From assembly GCA_947476295.1 (NCBI GenBank), contig CANJQC010000015.1, positions 1 through 60,419 of the forward strand: DNA of 60,419 nt, in the 5' to 3' direction. How positions within the stretch are numbered: the first letter of the stretch is position 1; every line of letters starts with the position of its first letter. This document shows, in pieces, positions 7,895 to 20,452 of this stretch. The notes beneath the pieces are model-generated. The model saw only the letters and a program-made list of their open reading frames with translations. It ran no database searches and was not told where the DNA came from. The stretch comes from Planctomycetaceae bacterium. GTDB taxonomy: Bacteria; Planctomycetota; Planctomycetia; Planctomycetales; Planctomycetaceae. A program made the position numbers and the translations under genes.

Positions 7895-10800
7895 CTACTT
7901 TAACGACACAAGATATGCGATCAGATCTGCCGCCTGCTGAGTTGTGAGATCTCTCATCATCTGATCCGGCATGATGGACTTCGTCTGAGGTACCAATTCT
8001 TCCACTTCAGAAGTCGGGACTCGCACCTGCTTAGTTTCATTGCCCTGTAGAACATTCAGCACGACCTGACTCTCCGATTTTTCAGCAAGAATTCCGCTAT
8101 AAACCTTTCCATCTGTAGTCTGAAGGGAGTAAGCGATATACTTCGGATCAATCCGCCTGGAAGGTTCTGCCACAGCTTCCAGCAGTTCCTCAGGCTTGTA
8201 CTTCTTGCCGATTTCTGTCAACTCCGGTCCGACGATTCCTCCTTCCTGTTTCACTCGATGACAATTTCGGCATTGTGAAGCACTGCCGAAGAATAGCTGG
8301 CGACCTTGTTCCGGATCGCCGGCCAGCGCGAGAACTGAGTGTGGATCAAACAGTTCTCCCAGACGCTGAATTCTTTTTTCTTCCGGTACAAAGCGCTCAA
8401 ACAGATCACGAACGTTCGAGTTCGGATGAGCTATCGCAGCATTGATGAGCGACTGCCCCCAAGGGGCGGGCGCTGGTTGCTCTGACAAAGCGTATGCGGC
8501 CATGAAGGCAGATCGAGCACCGCCCAGAATGTCGCTCATGGCGATTGCTCGATCTTCGTCCGGCAGGTTCGCCGTTGCTGCAAGCCGACTCAAAACTGAC
8601 TGATACTCTGTGTCTGATTTCTCGGCCGCTGCAGTCAAGGCGGCTTTCTGTAACTCTGTCGCTACGCGGTGTTCTTCCATCTTGCGAGCATCTTCTTCAT
8701 TCTTTAACTCAGCGAGTTTTTCTTCTGCCAGTTTAGCATCTTCCGAGTCGCCGTTTGCTGCGTCTGCCACAGGCTTCTTGTCTGCCTGTTCAGTCGATGC
8801 CGTTGTGGCAATCGCTGGTGGTAGTTTTCTAATCCAGTCATGAATGAGTTTCAGACCCTGTTCGTCGTGCTGCCGGGAGCTGACATGAGGCATTCTGCCG
8901 CGTCCGAGCTTTGAAAGTCGGTAAAACAGGACTGACGCGAACGGGTCACCGGGGGCGATAAGACGTGCGTCAGTGAGCTCGAATGTTCCGTGCAGAGCGT
9001 ATTCGTTCACCAGTTTGGTATCTTTGAGCTCCTGCGAGAATTTCACTTCCAGTTTCGCATTTCCACCTCCGTCGGCGACATGGCAGACAGAACAATTGAC
9101 GTGAAGCCATGCGCGAGCTTTAGCATTCGTGTCTGTGCTCTCGCCATACGGATTTGGCAGTTCGGTATATTCGTTCAGTTTTTTCTCCACCGGTTTTGTA
9201 AACATCCCGATGTGATTCCATGCCCGTAGCTGGTTGTCACGAATACCGTGATAGTCATGTTCACGATTCATCTGAGCTGTGCTGAACCCGAGCACAAAGC
9301 CTGCCGCGCGGGAATGACAGGCCATACATTCGTCCCGACTAGGGATTCGCCAGGTCTGCTGCCGTTTGCCACCCGGCGCGGATTCATCCGGAACGCTCAG
9401 TTTCAGATCCATGCCGCGAGCACCCACGAGCTCTGCGTCAGTCTGTCCATCATTCCACAGATACGAGTAGCCCAGCCAGTGATTCTGTTGTTTGACAAGG
9501 ATCCGAGTTTCAATTCGCTGGCGTTGATTCGTTTCACTTCTGTTCACGGCCGCCGATGAATTCAAATCAAATGAAATGGTCTCCATGTGAACCGTACCAT
9601 CAGGAAAGCTCCATGCACCCATCGACTTTGAGTCTTCCATAAAATCGGCCTTCAGATCTCCCGGAATAGCAGCGAAACGAACTTTTGTTCCACCGTCAAC
9701 CCACTGGGGAGCATTCACAGAATAGGGGATCATTCCCTCAGCAACCTGATGCGCGGACACAGAAACAAACATGCCTGTCTCGCTCAGTTTCCTCGGAAAC
9801 GGCGGTCCAGCGACCTGCTCCGGTGCATGCTCAAGCGTGTAGAGTTCACCCGTCGGATGATCAATGAGGTAAATCTCACCGTCTCGACCAACTCCGAAAC
9901 TTGCGATTCGCAGCGAAGAGTCGGCAAGCTCCTCCTGCCAGGTAACTCGTTGTCCGTCGTATTTGAGTGCCCACACCTGACCATATTCGTAATCGCCGTA
10001 GAAGTAGGCGCCTTGCAACTCCGGAAACTTTGTTCCGTGATACACATACCCCCCGGTGATTGAGCGACATTCCGTATGATGATGCTCGAACACCGGTGGA
10101 ATGATTGGCCCCGGACCAATCTGCTTTTTCGGATGAAACGGATGGCTGCCTTCTTGGACACTCCATCCATAGTTGCCTCCCTTCTGGACAACTCGCACCA
10201 TTTCCCACAGGTCCTGTCCGACATCTCCGACCCAGAGATCGCCCGACTCTTCATCGAAACTCATACGCCATGGGTTTCGAAAACCAAATGCCCAGATCTC
10301 CGGACAGGCGTCCGGAACATTGACGAATGGATTATCGGGCGGAATTGCGTACGCCTTGCCCTCGGCAGGATTTTCAACATCCAGTCGCATCATAACGGAA
10401 TAGAGATCGTTGACTCCCTGTCCGGTTGCTTTCGGATCAGATCCTGAAGTTGTGTCGCCGGTACAAATGTAGAGATAGCCATCCGGTCCGATGATTGCTT
10501 CACCACCATTGTGACCACCGGCCAGCCATTCAATAATCACTTCTTCACTGTCAGGCGATGACTTACGAGGGTGTTCCAGACTCGCTCGAAATCGCGATAC
10601 GCGACTCTTTCTATCCTTCTCTTCTGCCTTATCCTGGGGATCTGAAGGACTGAAAACAAAAATCTGTCCGTTCTCTTCATAACGGGGGTGAAACGAAAAC
10701 GCATAGATCTGACGCTTTGTGTCAAGAAATAGTTCGCGGCTCGCATCATCTGGAGACTCGGCCGTAAATGAGTAAATCTTCCCGCCAAGTTCCGCGACCA

Positions 10801-11044
10801 GAAAACGATCCGTTCCCGGTTCCTGAGCGATAAAAACAGGCTGATCAAATTTGATTTTTGGGAACGCTCGCTGAACCGTATATTTCGGCGGAGGCTCAGG
10901 CGTCCCCGCGATCCGGGATGTCGTCCATGGAATTCGCATTGCAATGCCGTGAGGACGTTCGTTTTCGTCCGGCATGATACCGTGCGAATGTATTGAGGTG
11001 CTGCAAAGTAAAGTTGTCAGCAAAACCAAGATCTGCCATCGCAT
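7895..11044 (-). CDS. Exported sugar dehydrogenase-cytochrome c fusion
   Basis: 1049 residues with a signal peptide (MRWQILVLLTTLLCSTSI). Residues about 50-410 form a six-bladed propeller of the glucose/sorbosone dehydrogenase type (GGHNGGEAIIGPDGYLYICT, WAFGFRNPWRMSFD, GNYGWSVQEG), which uses PQQ in characterised members. The middle carries CMACH (near 571) and CSVCH (near 651). An acidic, Glu/Ala-rich probable coiled-coil linker follows at about 745-810. The C-terminus is a planctomycete-type haem-binding domain with CRNCH near 925 (FFGSASQCRNCHRVKQEGG). Three haem sites and a propeller in one chain suggest periplasmic oxidation of a sugar or other alcohol with internal electron transfer. 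The substrate is unknown. Confidence 0.85.
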   Translation of the reverse strand: MRWQILVLLTTLLCSTSIHSHGIMPDENERPHGIAMRIPWTTSRIAGTPEPPPKYTVQRAFPKIKFDQPVFIAQEPGTDRFLVAELGGKIYSFTAESPDDASRELFLDTKRQIYAFSFHPRYEENGQIFVFSPSDPQDKAEEKDRKSRVSRFRASLEHPRKSSPDSEEVIIEWLAGGHNGGEAIIGPDGYLYICTGDTTSGSDPKATGQGVNDLYSVMMRLDVENPAEGKAYAIPPDNPFVNVPDACPEIWAFGFRNPWRMSFDEESGDLWVGDVGQDLWEMVRVVQKGGNYGWSVQEGSHPFHPKKQIGPGPIIPPVFEHHHTECRSITGGYVYHGTKFPELQGAYFYGDYEYGQVWALKYDGQRVTWQEELADSSLRIASFGVGRDGEIYLIDHPTGELYTLEHAPEQVAGPPFPRKLSETGMFVSVSAHQVAEGMIPYSVNAPQWVDGGTKVRFAAIPGDLKADFMEDSKSMGAWSFPDGTVHMETISFDLNSSAAVNRSETNQRQRIETRILVKQQNHWLGYSYLWNDGQTDAELVGARGMDLKLSVPDESAPGGKRQQTWRIPSRDECMACHSRAAGFVLGFSTAQMNREHDYHGIRDNQLRAWNHIGMFTKPVEKKLNEYTELPNPYGESTDTNAKARAWLHVNCSVCHVADGGGNAKLEVKFSQELKDTKLVNEYALHGTFELTDARLIAPGDPFASVLFYRLSKLGRGRMPHVSSRQHDEQGLKLIHDWIRKLPPAIATTASTEQADKKPVADAANGDSEDAKLAEEKLAELKNEEDARKMEEHRVATELQKAALTAAAEKSDTEYQSVLSRLAATANLPDEDRAIAMSDILGGARSAFMAAYALSEQPAPAPWGQSLINAAIAHPNSNVRDLFERFVPEEKRIQRLGELFDPHSVLALAGDPEQGRQLFFGSASQCRNCHRVKQEGGIVGPELTEIGKKYKPEELLEAVAEPSRRIDPKYIAYSLQTTDGKVYSGILAEKSESQVVLNVLQGNETKQVRVPTSEVEELVPQTKSIMPDQMMRDLTTQQAADLIAYLVSLK

Positions 11045-11399
11045 TCAAGACGTTCCCGGGTTAAGCGTTGTCGGCAAGCGCACGCCGTGTGTGCGGAGGA
11101 GGAGTTTTGGAGGCGGACTACCGGCACAACAGCATTTCAGAATCCAGCACCGTATTTCCGAAATAAATTTCACTCACCACACTAGTCTCATATGACGGCC
11201 AGGTCCACTGAACTAAAGAATCTCCCGAACTTTGACAGTGATTCCGCGATTCTCCGGTGTCTAACCAAAACTCCGGTCCTGGAACAAAAACGCTGGCACA
11301 ACCCGCCCCGCCTTAGCTCGACTCCCCTGTTCAAGAAAAAAAGACAGTGTTTTCCGGGACAACGTTTCCACCATTTTTTCTTCTGGACTAATCTCGAGG

Positions 11400-11610
11400 G
11401 CAGTTTAAGGCGGAAAGATCATTGTGGTTACCGACTCCATACTCAGTTCGAAATCTTTCGTGGCACGGTCAGTCGTGTTGATGTCAGTGGCTCGAAGCCC
11501 GGGAGTGGGGCGGACGAACGAGCACTGCCAAGCATCGCCCTGCACGCCGATCGTTGGTATCTGATGGATCGGGGTTATGCGAAGTTCTTACTCTGGAACG
11601 TCAGCGATCA

Positions 11611-11614
<4 letters not shown>
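11400..11614 (+). pseudogene. IS4-type transposase remnant
   Basis: The plus-strand frame ending at 11614 contains RLHTQFEIFRGTVSRVDVSG, then ADERALPSIALHADRWYLMD, then RGYAKFLLWNVSDH. This matches the order and wording of the catalytic core of IS4-type DDE transposases, in which D-R-G-Y carries a catalytic Asp. Sequence before about 11400 and after the stop does not continue the protein, so only a fragment of about 70 codons remains. It sits between two minus-strand genes and its stop overlaps the end of the DUF1559 gene by a few bases. I could not find terminal inverted repeats. Confidence 0.5.
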
Positions 11615-14112
<2,498 letters not shown>

Positions 14113-14224
14113 CGGCGCTCACCTTGTCGCATTGAGTTGAGTGTCAGTGACTATGAACAGTCAGGATTTTGCTGAGTTGCCGCTCCGGATTTCGAAGGCA
14201 GTTTGCGAATTCGTTAGCGTCTCC

Positions 14225-14425
14225 TCATGGCCTTCCCGACCTTCGCATCATCGCATCCTGAATAATGTTCGCAAGCAACTTTGTTGATGCGCCATGCGCA
14301 GCATTGTAAGTAATGGCAGCACCGGCCATATCGCCGACCGGTCCCTTTCGAGCAGTCGGCCTCAGGCTTGACCACATCCAGTCCTTTGGACTTTCCTTTT
14401 CAATTTCGTCGGTCGGGACTGACAT
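14225..14425 (-). CDS. Small uncharacterised protein, possibly translationally coupled
   Basis: 66 residues starting at ATG 14425, preceded by GTG 14428, which itself directly follows the TAA stop of the large glycosidase-like gene (TAA-GTG-ATG). That tight junction suggests translational coupling. The sequence is hydrophilic, with KDWMWSSLRPTARKGPVGD then KLLANIIQDAMMRRS. There is no signal peptide, membrane segment or motif that I recognise. It could be a real small protein or chance, and a search for homologues with the same synteny would decide. Confidence 0.4.
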   Translation of the reverse strand: MSVPTDEIEKESPKDWMWSSLRPTARKGPVGDMAGAAITYNAAHGASTKLLANIIQDAMMRRSGRP

Positions 14426-14428
14426 CAC

Positions 14429-17167
14429 TTAGTTCGAGGATTGATAGTCACGACCGGATGTTCGCTTTGACTCGAATTTTTGGTTCGTGCAATAAATGCG
14501 TGACTCCAGAGGCCTCAGACGAGCTGTAAAGCCACCCTGATCGATGGTCAATCTGTCGGAACCATAGAGTTCATACAGTTCGCGGCCGTCACAGCAAGTC
14601 AGACCATGGATCTCGACTCCCAAATGCCGATGATTGTCCTCATTCACCAGCATCACCAGTAGATCGTCACCCGATCGACGAACATCGACGCTGATGCCCT
14701 GCCCGGCAGGCTCAAACAGATCCGGCACAACCACGGCCTTCGCCCCGGGCCACGGCGGCTGAGTCAGGAACGGCTGCAATGCCGCCAGTTCGGAAGTCAG
14801 TGCATAAACGGACTGTCGAAACGCCGGGTCCCGAATTTCCGTGCTGCCCCAGTACAACACTGCCTGGGCACCATGGACGACTGATGCATAAGCCATGTAT
14901 CGCGTTTCGGGAAAATGGGGATAGCGGACGCCGCGACGAGGAACCATGGTGTGCCATGAGAACGCCTGCAGCACCATCCATACCGGTTTACCGCGTCCCA
15001 CATACTTCCAGCGATCGACCATCTGGTTGACGCTGCGCAGATCGAACTCTTCTGTGCCACGAACAGGATAATAGTCGCATCCCAGACAGTCTACGGAATT
15101 CACATAGCCCCGAGTATAGCGGAGATCACTGTCGGCAGCCTCGTTCATCCAGAATGGTCGGTGATGGGGATCCAGCGATTTGACCAAGGCGATGCCTTCT
15201 CGCATCTTTGGCAGAATCAAGGCTGCCTGCGCTTCAGCATACTCAATAGCTTTCGGCCGTTGTTCGTACCAGTCTTCCTTTGTGAATCCGGCTGTCTTTT
15301 GCAGGCCGCTGTAAGCAGTGAATGTCCAGATAATCTCATCCGGCCCTTCCCACACGGCCAGAGCCGGATGATCCATCAGCGACTTGATCTGATTGCGTAA
15401 TTCGTCGGTTGCTCCCTGTTGAACCGATATGGGGACCCAACCCAGAGCACCGGACAAGTGAACTCGATCCAGATCATTGCGGCTGCTGCAGCGAATCAGG
15501 TTTACTCCAGCATCCGTCATGTCCTTCAGTGCTGTGTCATCACCCGGAAGTTCATAGAACCCGATGGGAAACAGGGATTCATTCCCACGCTGCAGCAGCA
15601 GCGGCTGTTTAGATGCTGTGGCTGCTGGTGCTGTGGTCGACTGAAACGACTCTGTCCGAACCGCAGTCACTGGTTGTGCACTAACGATATGATTTCCTGC
15701 AGTAGCCGGAACGACAAATCGCTGGTTCAAATCCGCCTTCGGTGACAACTGCTCAGATGATGTCGGTGTGGAAGTGAAACCGTATTCGCTGCGTCGGATC
15801 AAAGCCTGATTTCCCAGTCGCAGACCAGACACTACCGTGGCCGGATGGGCAGGAACATCGAACGTCAGCGATTCTCCTCGGGAAAGAAATCCACTGTATT
15901 GCAGTGATTCGCCGTAGACTTCATGGACCAGCTGGATTTCTTCCGGAAGTTCGTTTGGGAGACACCACAGAAAGAAGGTATCATGCCCGCGCAGCAGCAT
16001 GTGCCATAGCAGGTCTTTGTAGGCCGCAGCACTCATCTGTTTGACACCGGGATCGGCATTCTCGGGAGGCGCGGTTGTGTTCCAGTGTACGAACGGTATG
16101 AGTGGCGTTGCGGGAGACGTATTTTCACCCGCGCTGCTGGCTTCTTTGAGCATATTGTAATACCAGCGATAGTCGGTTGATTCGAAATCGTACCAGCTGA
16201 ACGTGGGATACCAAGTGTAGACGACGGGCATGGCAAACGTGTATCCGGTCTCTTGGAACTCTGGATACCATTCCCGATACCGTGCTTTCTGGTCCCTCAG
16301 AAAGGGCATCGAGTCATCCGCTGGTTTCTCGAAATAATCGTACCAGTAACGGTGCCCGTCGTGGGGGCAGACTCCATAGTTGCCGACCAAAGACTGCGGA
16401 AACAGCTGCGTCACGGGCTCCGCAAACGCTTCTCTCTGCAGTTGCGAACGGATTCTTCGGAGAGCCGCTTGGTACTGTCGGAAATCCGCGATTTTACTGA
16501 CATGATTTTGGCAGCGGACACATTTTCTGGAAGCGGTCCAGGAACCATTCCATTCGATTGGGCCGTCGATTTCCCAGTCCGCGAAGATGAAGTCGATTTC
16601 GGCGCCGGCGTTCCGGTAAGCTTGCAGGAATTGTTCTACCTGCTGCCGGATTACGGGAATACGATGTTCGAGGGCAAAGGGGCAACCGAGTGCTCCGCCG
16701 CATGAACTGTCCGAGAACTTCTGACCGGTAGAGTCCACATGCAGGGTTTCCGGGCTGCCGTCGCAAAAGGAATGCAGACAGGCGGTGGCATTCACGGCGA
16801 CTGGCTGACCGATCTTCTTTTGCAGTCTCGCGATTCGCAAACCTTCAGCAAGTGATGCCTCGAATGACGATGGCTGCCAGTCAACGGTATAGCCGATGCC
16901 ACGGGAGTCCAGCAGGCGCAGTTGCTGTTCGGCCAGCTCGTCCGACAGCCCGCTCAGACTGCTGGAGATGGGCAGCACATACAGCGGCAATCTTCCATGG
17001 CGAGGATGTACGAGCGGCTTTGTATGTTCCAGGACAGCGGTCAAAGTTTCCGGAATTCTGACATCTGCCCCGGACGTCAGCCCTGTGCTCAAAATCAGCG
17101 AAGTAGTGACGACGGCCAGATAACTTCTCAGTGGTCGAATTATCGCCAGTCTTCGGTCCGGTCCCAT
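14429..17167 (-). CDS. Two-module secreted glycosidase-like protein
   Basis: 912 residues. The N-terminus is exported (hydrophobic segment about 14-33, ending LTSGA). Residues 45-420 look like a TIM-barrel glycoside hydrolase. The stretch FIFADWEIDGP (D/E near 195) resembles the acidic DWE motif of GH56 hyaluronidases, but that link is weak. A beta-sandwich-like linker follows. Residues about 520-895 form a second barrel (LFPIGFYELPGDDTALKDM, WEGPDEIIWTFTAYSGLQ, PFWMNEAADSDLRY, AFSWHTMVPRRG). The Glu of WEGPDE (near 607) is a good acid/base candidate. This second module is a close paralogue of the complete protein at 20555-21910. A role in glycan degradation is inferred; no substrate can be named. 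Confidence 0.75.
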   Translation of the reverse strand: MGPDRRLAIIRPLRSYLAVVTTSLILSTGLTSGADVRIPETLTAVLEHTKPLVHPRHGRLPLYVLPISSSLSGLSDELAEQQLRLLDSRGIGYTVDWQPSSFEASLAEGLRIARLQKKIGQPVAVNATACLHSFCDGSPETLHVDSTGQKFSDSSCGGALGCPFALEHRIPVIRQQVEQFLQAYRNAGAEIDFIFADWEIDGPIEWNGSWTASRKCVRCQNHVSKIADFRQYQAALRRIRSQLQREAFAEPVTQLFPQSLVGNYGVCPHDGHRYWYDYFEKPADDSMPFLRDQKARYREWYPEFQETGYTFAMPVVYTWYPTFSWYDFESTDYRWYYNMLKEASSAGENTSPATPLIPFVHWNTTAPPENADPGVKQMSAAAYKDLLWHMLLRGHDTFFLWCLPNELPEEIQLVHEVYGESLQYSGFLSRGESLTFDVPAHPATVVSGLRLGNQALIRRSEYGFTSTPTSSEQLSPKADLNQRFVVPATAGNHIVSAQPVTAVRTESFQSTTAPAATASKQPLLLQRGNESLFPIGFYELPGDDTALKDMTDAGVNLIRCSSRNDLDRVHLSGALGWVPISVQQGATDELRNQIKSLMDHPALAVWEGPDEIIWTFTAYSGLQKTAGFTKEDWYEQRPKAIEYAEAQAALILPKMREGIALVKSLDPHHRPFWMNEAADSDLRYTRGYVNSVDCLGCDYYPVRGTEEFDLRSVNQMVDRWKYVGRGKPVWMVLQAFSWHTMVPRRGVRYPHFPETRYMAYASVVHGAQAVLYWGSTEIRDPAFRQSVYALTSELAALQPFLTQPPWPGAKAVVVPDLFEPAGQGISVDVRRSGDDLLVMLVNEDNHRHLGVEIHGLTCCDGRELYELYGSDRLTIDQGGFTARLRPLESRIYCTNQKFESKRTSGRDYQSSN

Positions 17168-17320
17168 GAAAGAGCTCCAGCAATTACAAACAGTGGGCAG
17201 TGCGATGACAAGGTGTTCTAGCAGACTTGCTTCATCGTGTCTTCCGACGCAACGTTAGGCTTAATTGTTTGGCGGCGACTCGCAGATAAGCGATGACAAC
17301 ACACTACAACTTGCGATGAG

Positions 17321-17737
17321 TCATTCGGCAAGAGTGTTCCGCAACGAATCCTGCCAAGCCGTCCGCTCAGCCTGCATCGAGCTCAGAACTTTGGGTTGTT
17401 CAGCTGCGATGTTGATCGTTTCGCCAGAGTCTTTGATCAGATTGTACAGTTCCCACACAGCCACTTCTGCTGCCCCGTTGTCAGAAGACAGTCTGCGCAC
17501 CGCCGAATTGTTTAACAGCTTGAATTGATTTCCTGAGAGGGCCGCCTGAGTTTCGAATTGAAACGGGATCGACCTCGAGCGTTCATCTGTTTGCTGTCGG
17601 CTGAGTGGCATCAGACAGATTCCATCCAGAGGTCTGTGATCGTCCAGATTCAAACCTACAGCTTCAGCGATGGTCGAAAAAAAATCACTGGAGACACACG
17701 GCACATTCGTTTCAAATGGCACTGGAACTAATGGCAA
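17321..17737 (-). pseudogene. Sulfatase C-terminal remnant
   Basis: A 139-codon minus-strand frame carries the tail of an arylsulfatase-type protein. It shows NVPCVSSDFFSTIAEAVGL, DDHRPLDGICLMPLSRQQ, a segment like ...FETQAALSGNQFKLLNN, and WELYNLIKDSGETINIA. These match the order of the C-terminal part of type I sulfatases (the VSSiDffPT, DGvsl and yKLi blocks). The catalytic N-terminal half, including the C-x-P-S-R site modified to formylglycine, is absent. The frame upstream of 17737 soon stops looking like sulfatase. It is therefore a decayed fragment beside a glycosidase-like gene, suggesting an older sulfated-glycan locus. Confidence 0.7.
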
Positions 17738-18032
17738 ACGTTTAACGAAAACCTCTGCACAGACGTGGTTATGAATAATTGAACGGTATTAGCGCTAGTC
17801 GGCCGGTCGTCTCGCGGCTGTTAGTCCGCGACCGCAGGGGAACACGGACTGGAGTTCTCTGTCCGCCCGAGCGGAAGGCCGAACCGAGAAAAGTGGGGCG
17901 TCCTAATTAAGCAGCCCGAGAGTTGTGCCGCTGCAATGCAGCATGTACCATCGTCACCTCACACTGAATTTCTGTGCAGTGGGCAGGTTAGATAGATTTT
18001 CGTGTGCAACTGACACTTTAGAAAGGTCAACG
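17738..18032. other. Intergenic stretch with weak hairpins
   Basis: 295 bp between the sulfatase remnant and the polytopic membrane gene. It contains a loose inverted repeat (CGCGG...CCGCG near 17816-17836) and GGAACACGGACTGGAG, which resemble dispersed planctomycete intergenic elements. GAAAGG at 18021-18026 serves as the ribosome site of the next gene. I see no gene here. Confidence 0.4.
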
Positions 18033-19532
18033 ATGTCTGATACTGGCTCCGGATCCGCGGTATCGATCCCCTCCAGCAATTCTTCAGCAGCGCATTCTGT
18101 GTGGCTTCTGTTTCTGGCAATCGTGCTGGGAGGGCTGGCAGGTGGTATGGCTTGGGGCATTCGCGGCCAGTATGGTCATGAAATGGGGGCGATGATTTTC
18201 GGTATCTTGGTGGGGTTTACTCTCGTTCTGCTGTTCATGCCAAATGCCAGTGCACTGCAGGCGGCTCGAGTGATCGGGCTGTTTACGCTGGCGATCGGTT
18301 TTGGTGGTTCCATGACATATGGTCAGACTGTGGGACTGACAATGGACTCGGGAGTTCACGGCAATGTTTCTGATCCACATTGGAATCGGGATGCTTACCT
18401 GTGGGGCATGCTGGGACTCGCTCTCAAAGGTGGACTCTGGATTGGTTTCGGCGGATTATTTCTGGGTATGGGGATGAGCGGAAAACGATACACCGCTCGA
18501 GAAATGCTCTGGATCGGGATTGCGATGCTGGGGCTCTTTGTGGTCGGTCGGTGGGCACTGAATACACCGTTTGAACCGGATCTGAAAAATCTGCCGGTGT
18601 TCTACTTTTCCGATCACTGGCGCTGGGAACCAGCTGAGAACGTCAAACCGCGCGCGGAACTCTGGGGAGGATTGCTCTTCGCATTCGCGGGGCTTTCTGC
18701 ATATCTGTTTCGGATCAAACGGGATCGACTGGCAGTCAGCCTCGGATGCTGGGGCATCCTGGGTGGGCTTGGTTTCCCGATCGGGCAGGCATTTCAGGCG
18801 GCTTATGCATGGGATGCCGAAAAGTTCACGCGCTCGTCGTGGTGGCAGATTGGATATAACACATGGAACATGATGGAGGTCACATTCGGAATAGTTGCCG
18901 GTGTGGTGCTGGGTGTGGGCACCTGGGTCAGCCGTCATCGAATTTCACAGGATCGTGCCGCTGCCGTGGTGAGCCTCTCCCCAACCACTGACGGTTGGTT
19001 GAGTGCTTCATACGTGTATGTCCTGTGTCTGGGGTGGTACTATGGCGATTCCGTTTTTACTCTGGTTCACGCTCATGGTCTGCTGCTGGGGATGATTCCG
19101 ATGATCGCCATCGCAGGTGGACGGTACTCCCCCTTTCTATATGTGCTGCCGATCGTAGCGCTCAGCATTATCGTGAAGACTTTTCTGGCAGTTTGTCGAG
19201 ATGCGGACTTTGTGGGTACGTCGGCTGGGCTGATATTCGTCGTGACGATTCCGCTGGTACTCCTGATTCATTTCGCCCTGCGTCTCGGAAACAGGACTCT
19301 GGATGACATGTCTGCACGGAACTTTGCCCGATTCGGCCTTCTGCTGACATCAGCTCTGTATTTCTGGTTGAATTTCGCGTTCCTCGGATTTCAGTGGCAA
19401 TGGTGGAGTGACTGGAAAGGAATGCTGGCTCAAAAGACTTCGGGCGGCATTTATATCGTTGGCTGGGTTGTGTTATCTCTTGCCGCACTCTGCAGCCGGC
19501 AGACCGCAGCGGTGAGTCAGAAATCGGCGTAA
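18033..19532 (+). CDS. Polytopic integral membrane protein
   Basis: 499 residues from ATG 18033, chosen because GAAAGG lies seven bases upstream. The longer open frame from 17925 is not protein-like. A short Ser-rich cytoplasmic tail leads into about 12 hydrophobic segments, many glycine-rich (VWLLFLAIVLGGLAGGMAWG, GMLGLALKGGLWIGFGGLFL). I do not recognise a transporter signature. It is followed at 80 bp by ThuA and then a glycosidase-like gene on the same strand, so it may belong to a three-gene carbohydrate operon, perhaps as a permease (inference from context only). Confidence 0.7.
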   Translation: MSDTGSGSAVSIPSSNSSAAHSVWLLFLAIVLGGLAGGMAWGIRGQYGHEMGAMIFGILVGFTLVLLFMPNASALQAARVIGLFTLAIGFGGSMTYGQTVGLTMDSGVHGNVSDPHWNRDAYLWGMLGLALKGGLWIGFGGLFLGMGMSGKRYTAREMLWIGIAMLGLFVVGRWALNTPFEPDLKNLPVFYFSDHWRWEPAENVKPRAELWGGLLFAFAGLSAYLFRIKRDRLAVSLGCWGILGGLGFPIGQAFQAAYAWDAEKFTRSSWWQIGYNTWNMMEVTFGIVAGVVLGVGTWVSRHRISQDRAAAVVSLSPTTDGWLSASYVYVLCLGWYYGDSVFTLVHAHGLLLGMIPMIAIAGGRYSPFLYVLPIVALSIIVKTFLAVCRDADFVGTSAGLIFVVTIPLVLLIHFALRLGNRTLDDMSARNFARFGLLLTSALYFWLNFAFLGFQWQWWSDWKGMLAQKTSGGIYIVGWVVLSLAALCSRQTAAVSQKSA

Positions 19533-19612
19533 CAATCATTGATGCACGTTCTGACGATGGAGCCTGTGTCATCGGTGTTCCTTAACTGACGAAAACTGCC
19601 GGGAGAAAGTGA

Positions 19613-20452
19613 ATGAAAATCTGGCTGGCTGCAATTCAATGTATTTCGCTGATGATCACCACTGCTGTTGCACATGAAGATCATCCGGCAACACGTTCAG
19701 ATTCGGAAGGTCTGAAAATCCTTGTGTACTCTGACACCGGATACTACCGACACCCCGATATTCCGAAGATTAATCGCTGGCTGGTGCTGCTCGGCCACGA
19801 GAACGGCATGGAAGTCGATATTACCGAACATTATCTCGATCTGCAGCCGCAGGTTCTCGATCAGTACGATGTGCTGCTGCTGAACAACGCCAATGAACTG
19901 GATAAAGTTCTTCCCGAAGAACAACGAAAGTCTGTCGAAAACTGGTTTACGCCGGGCAGCAAAGGAGTCGTGGCACTGCATGCGGCTCTGGTCTATCAAC
20001 AGAAATGGCCCTGGCTGAATGAGCTGGGCGGATGTGATTTCAACAGTGATTCCGAGTTTCATCGAGCCAAAGTGACGGTCGATCCGGCGGCTCTGGATCA
20101 TCCCACGATCAAGGGACAGCCCGCTAAATTCTGGTACGAGGCGAACTGGACTAACCACGATCGCACAGTGACCGGTCGGCCAGGATTTCAGGTGTTAATG
20201 CGGGTCGATGAATCCACCTATGAACCCGTTCAGGAATGGTTCAGGCAGCGAAACGGCAAGCCGATGGGCAAGGACCATCCGATCGCATGGACCCACGAAC
20301 CGAAGAATGGTGGCCGATTTTTCTATACAGAGTTCGGTCACGATCTGAGGTCACTGAATACCCCATTCGCCAGACGGCACCTGCTGGAAGGCATTCGCTG
20401 GGCAGGCCGCTCGTCGAAACCTGTACAATCCGATCCGCCGGAGAAAAAGTAA
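19613..20452 (+). CDS. Exported ThuA-like domain protein
   Basis: 279 residues with a signal peptide (MKIWLAAIQCISLMITTAVA). The body is a ThuA domain, a class I glutamine-amidotransferase-like fold named for trehalose utilisation. Hallmarks are LKILVYSDTGYYRHPDI, LDQYDVLLLNN, GSKGVVALHAAL, HPTIKGQPAKFWY, HPIAWTHEPKNGGRFFYTEF and a C-terminal RRHLLEGIRWA. In characterised members the pathway is conversion of keto-sugars. In planctomycetes ThuA commonly accompanies DUF1080 and Gfo/Idh/MocA genes. Start is ATG 19613 with GGGAG upstream. It lies between the polytopic membrane gene and the glycosidase-like gene, same strand, and is probably co-transcribed. Confidence 0.88.
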   Translation: MKIWLAAIQCISLMITTAVAHEDHPATRSDSEGLKILVYSDTGYYRHPDIPKINRWLVLLGHENGMEVDITEHYLDLQPQVLDQYDVLLLNNANELDKVLPEEQRKSVENWFTPGSKGVVALHAALVYQQKWPWLNELGGCDFNSDSEFHRAKVTVDPAALDHPTIKGQPAKFWYEANWTNHDRTVTGRPGFQVLMRVDESTYEPVQEWFRQRNGKPMGKDHPIAWTHEPKNGGRFFYTEFGHDLRSLNTPFARRHLLEGIRWAGRSSKPVQSDPPEKK

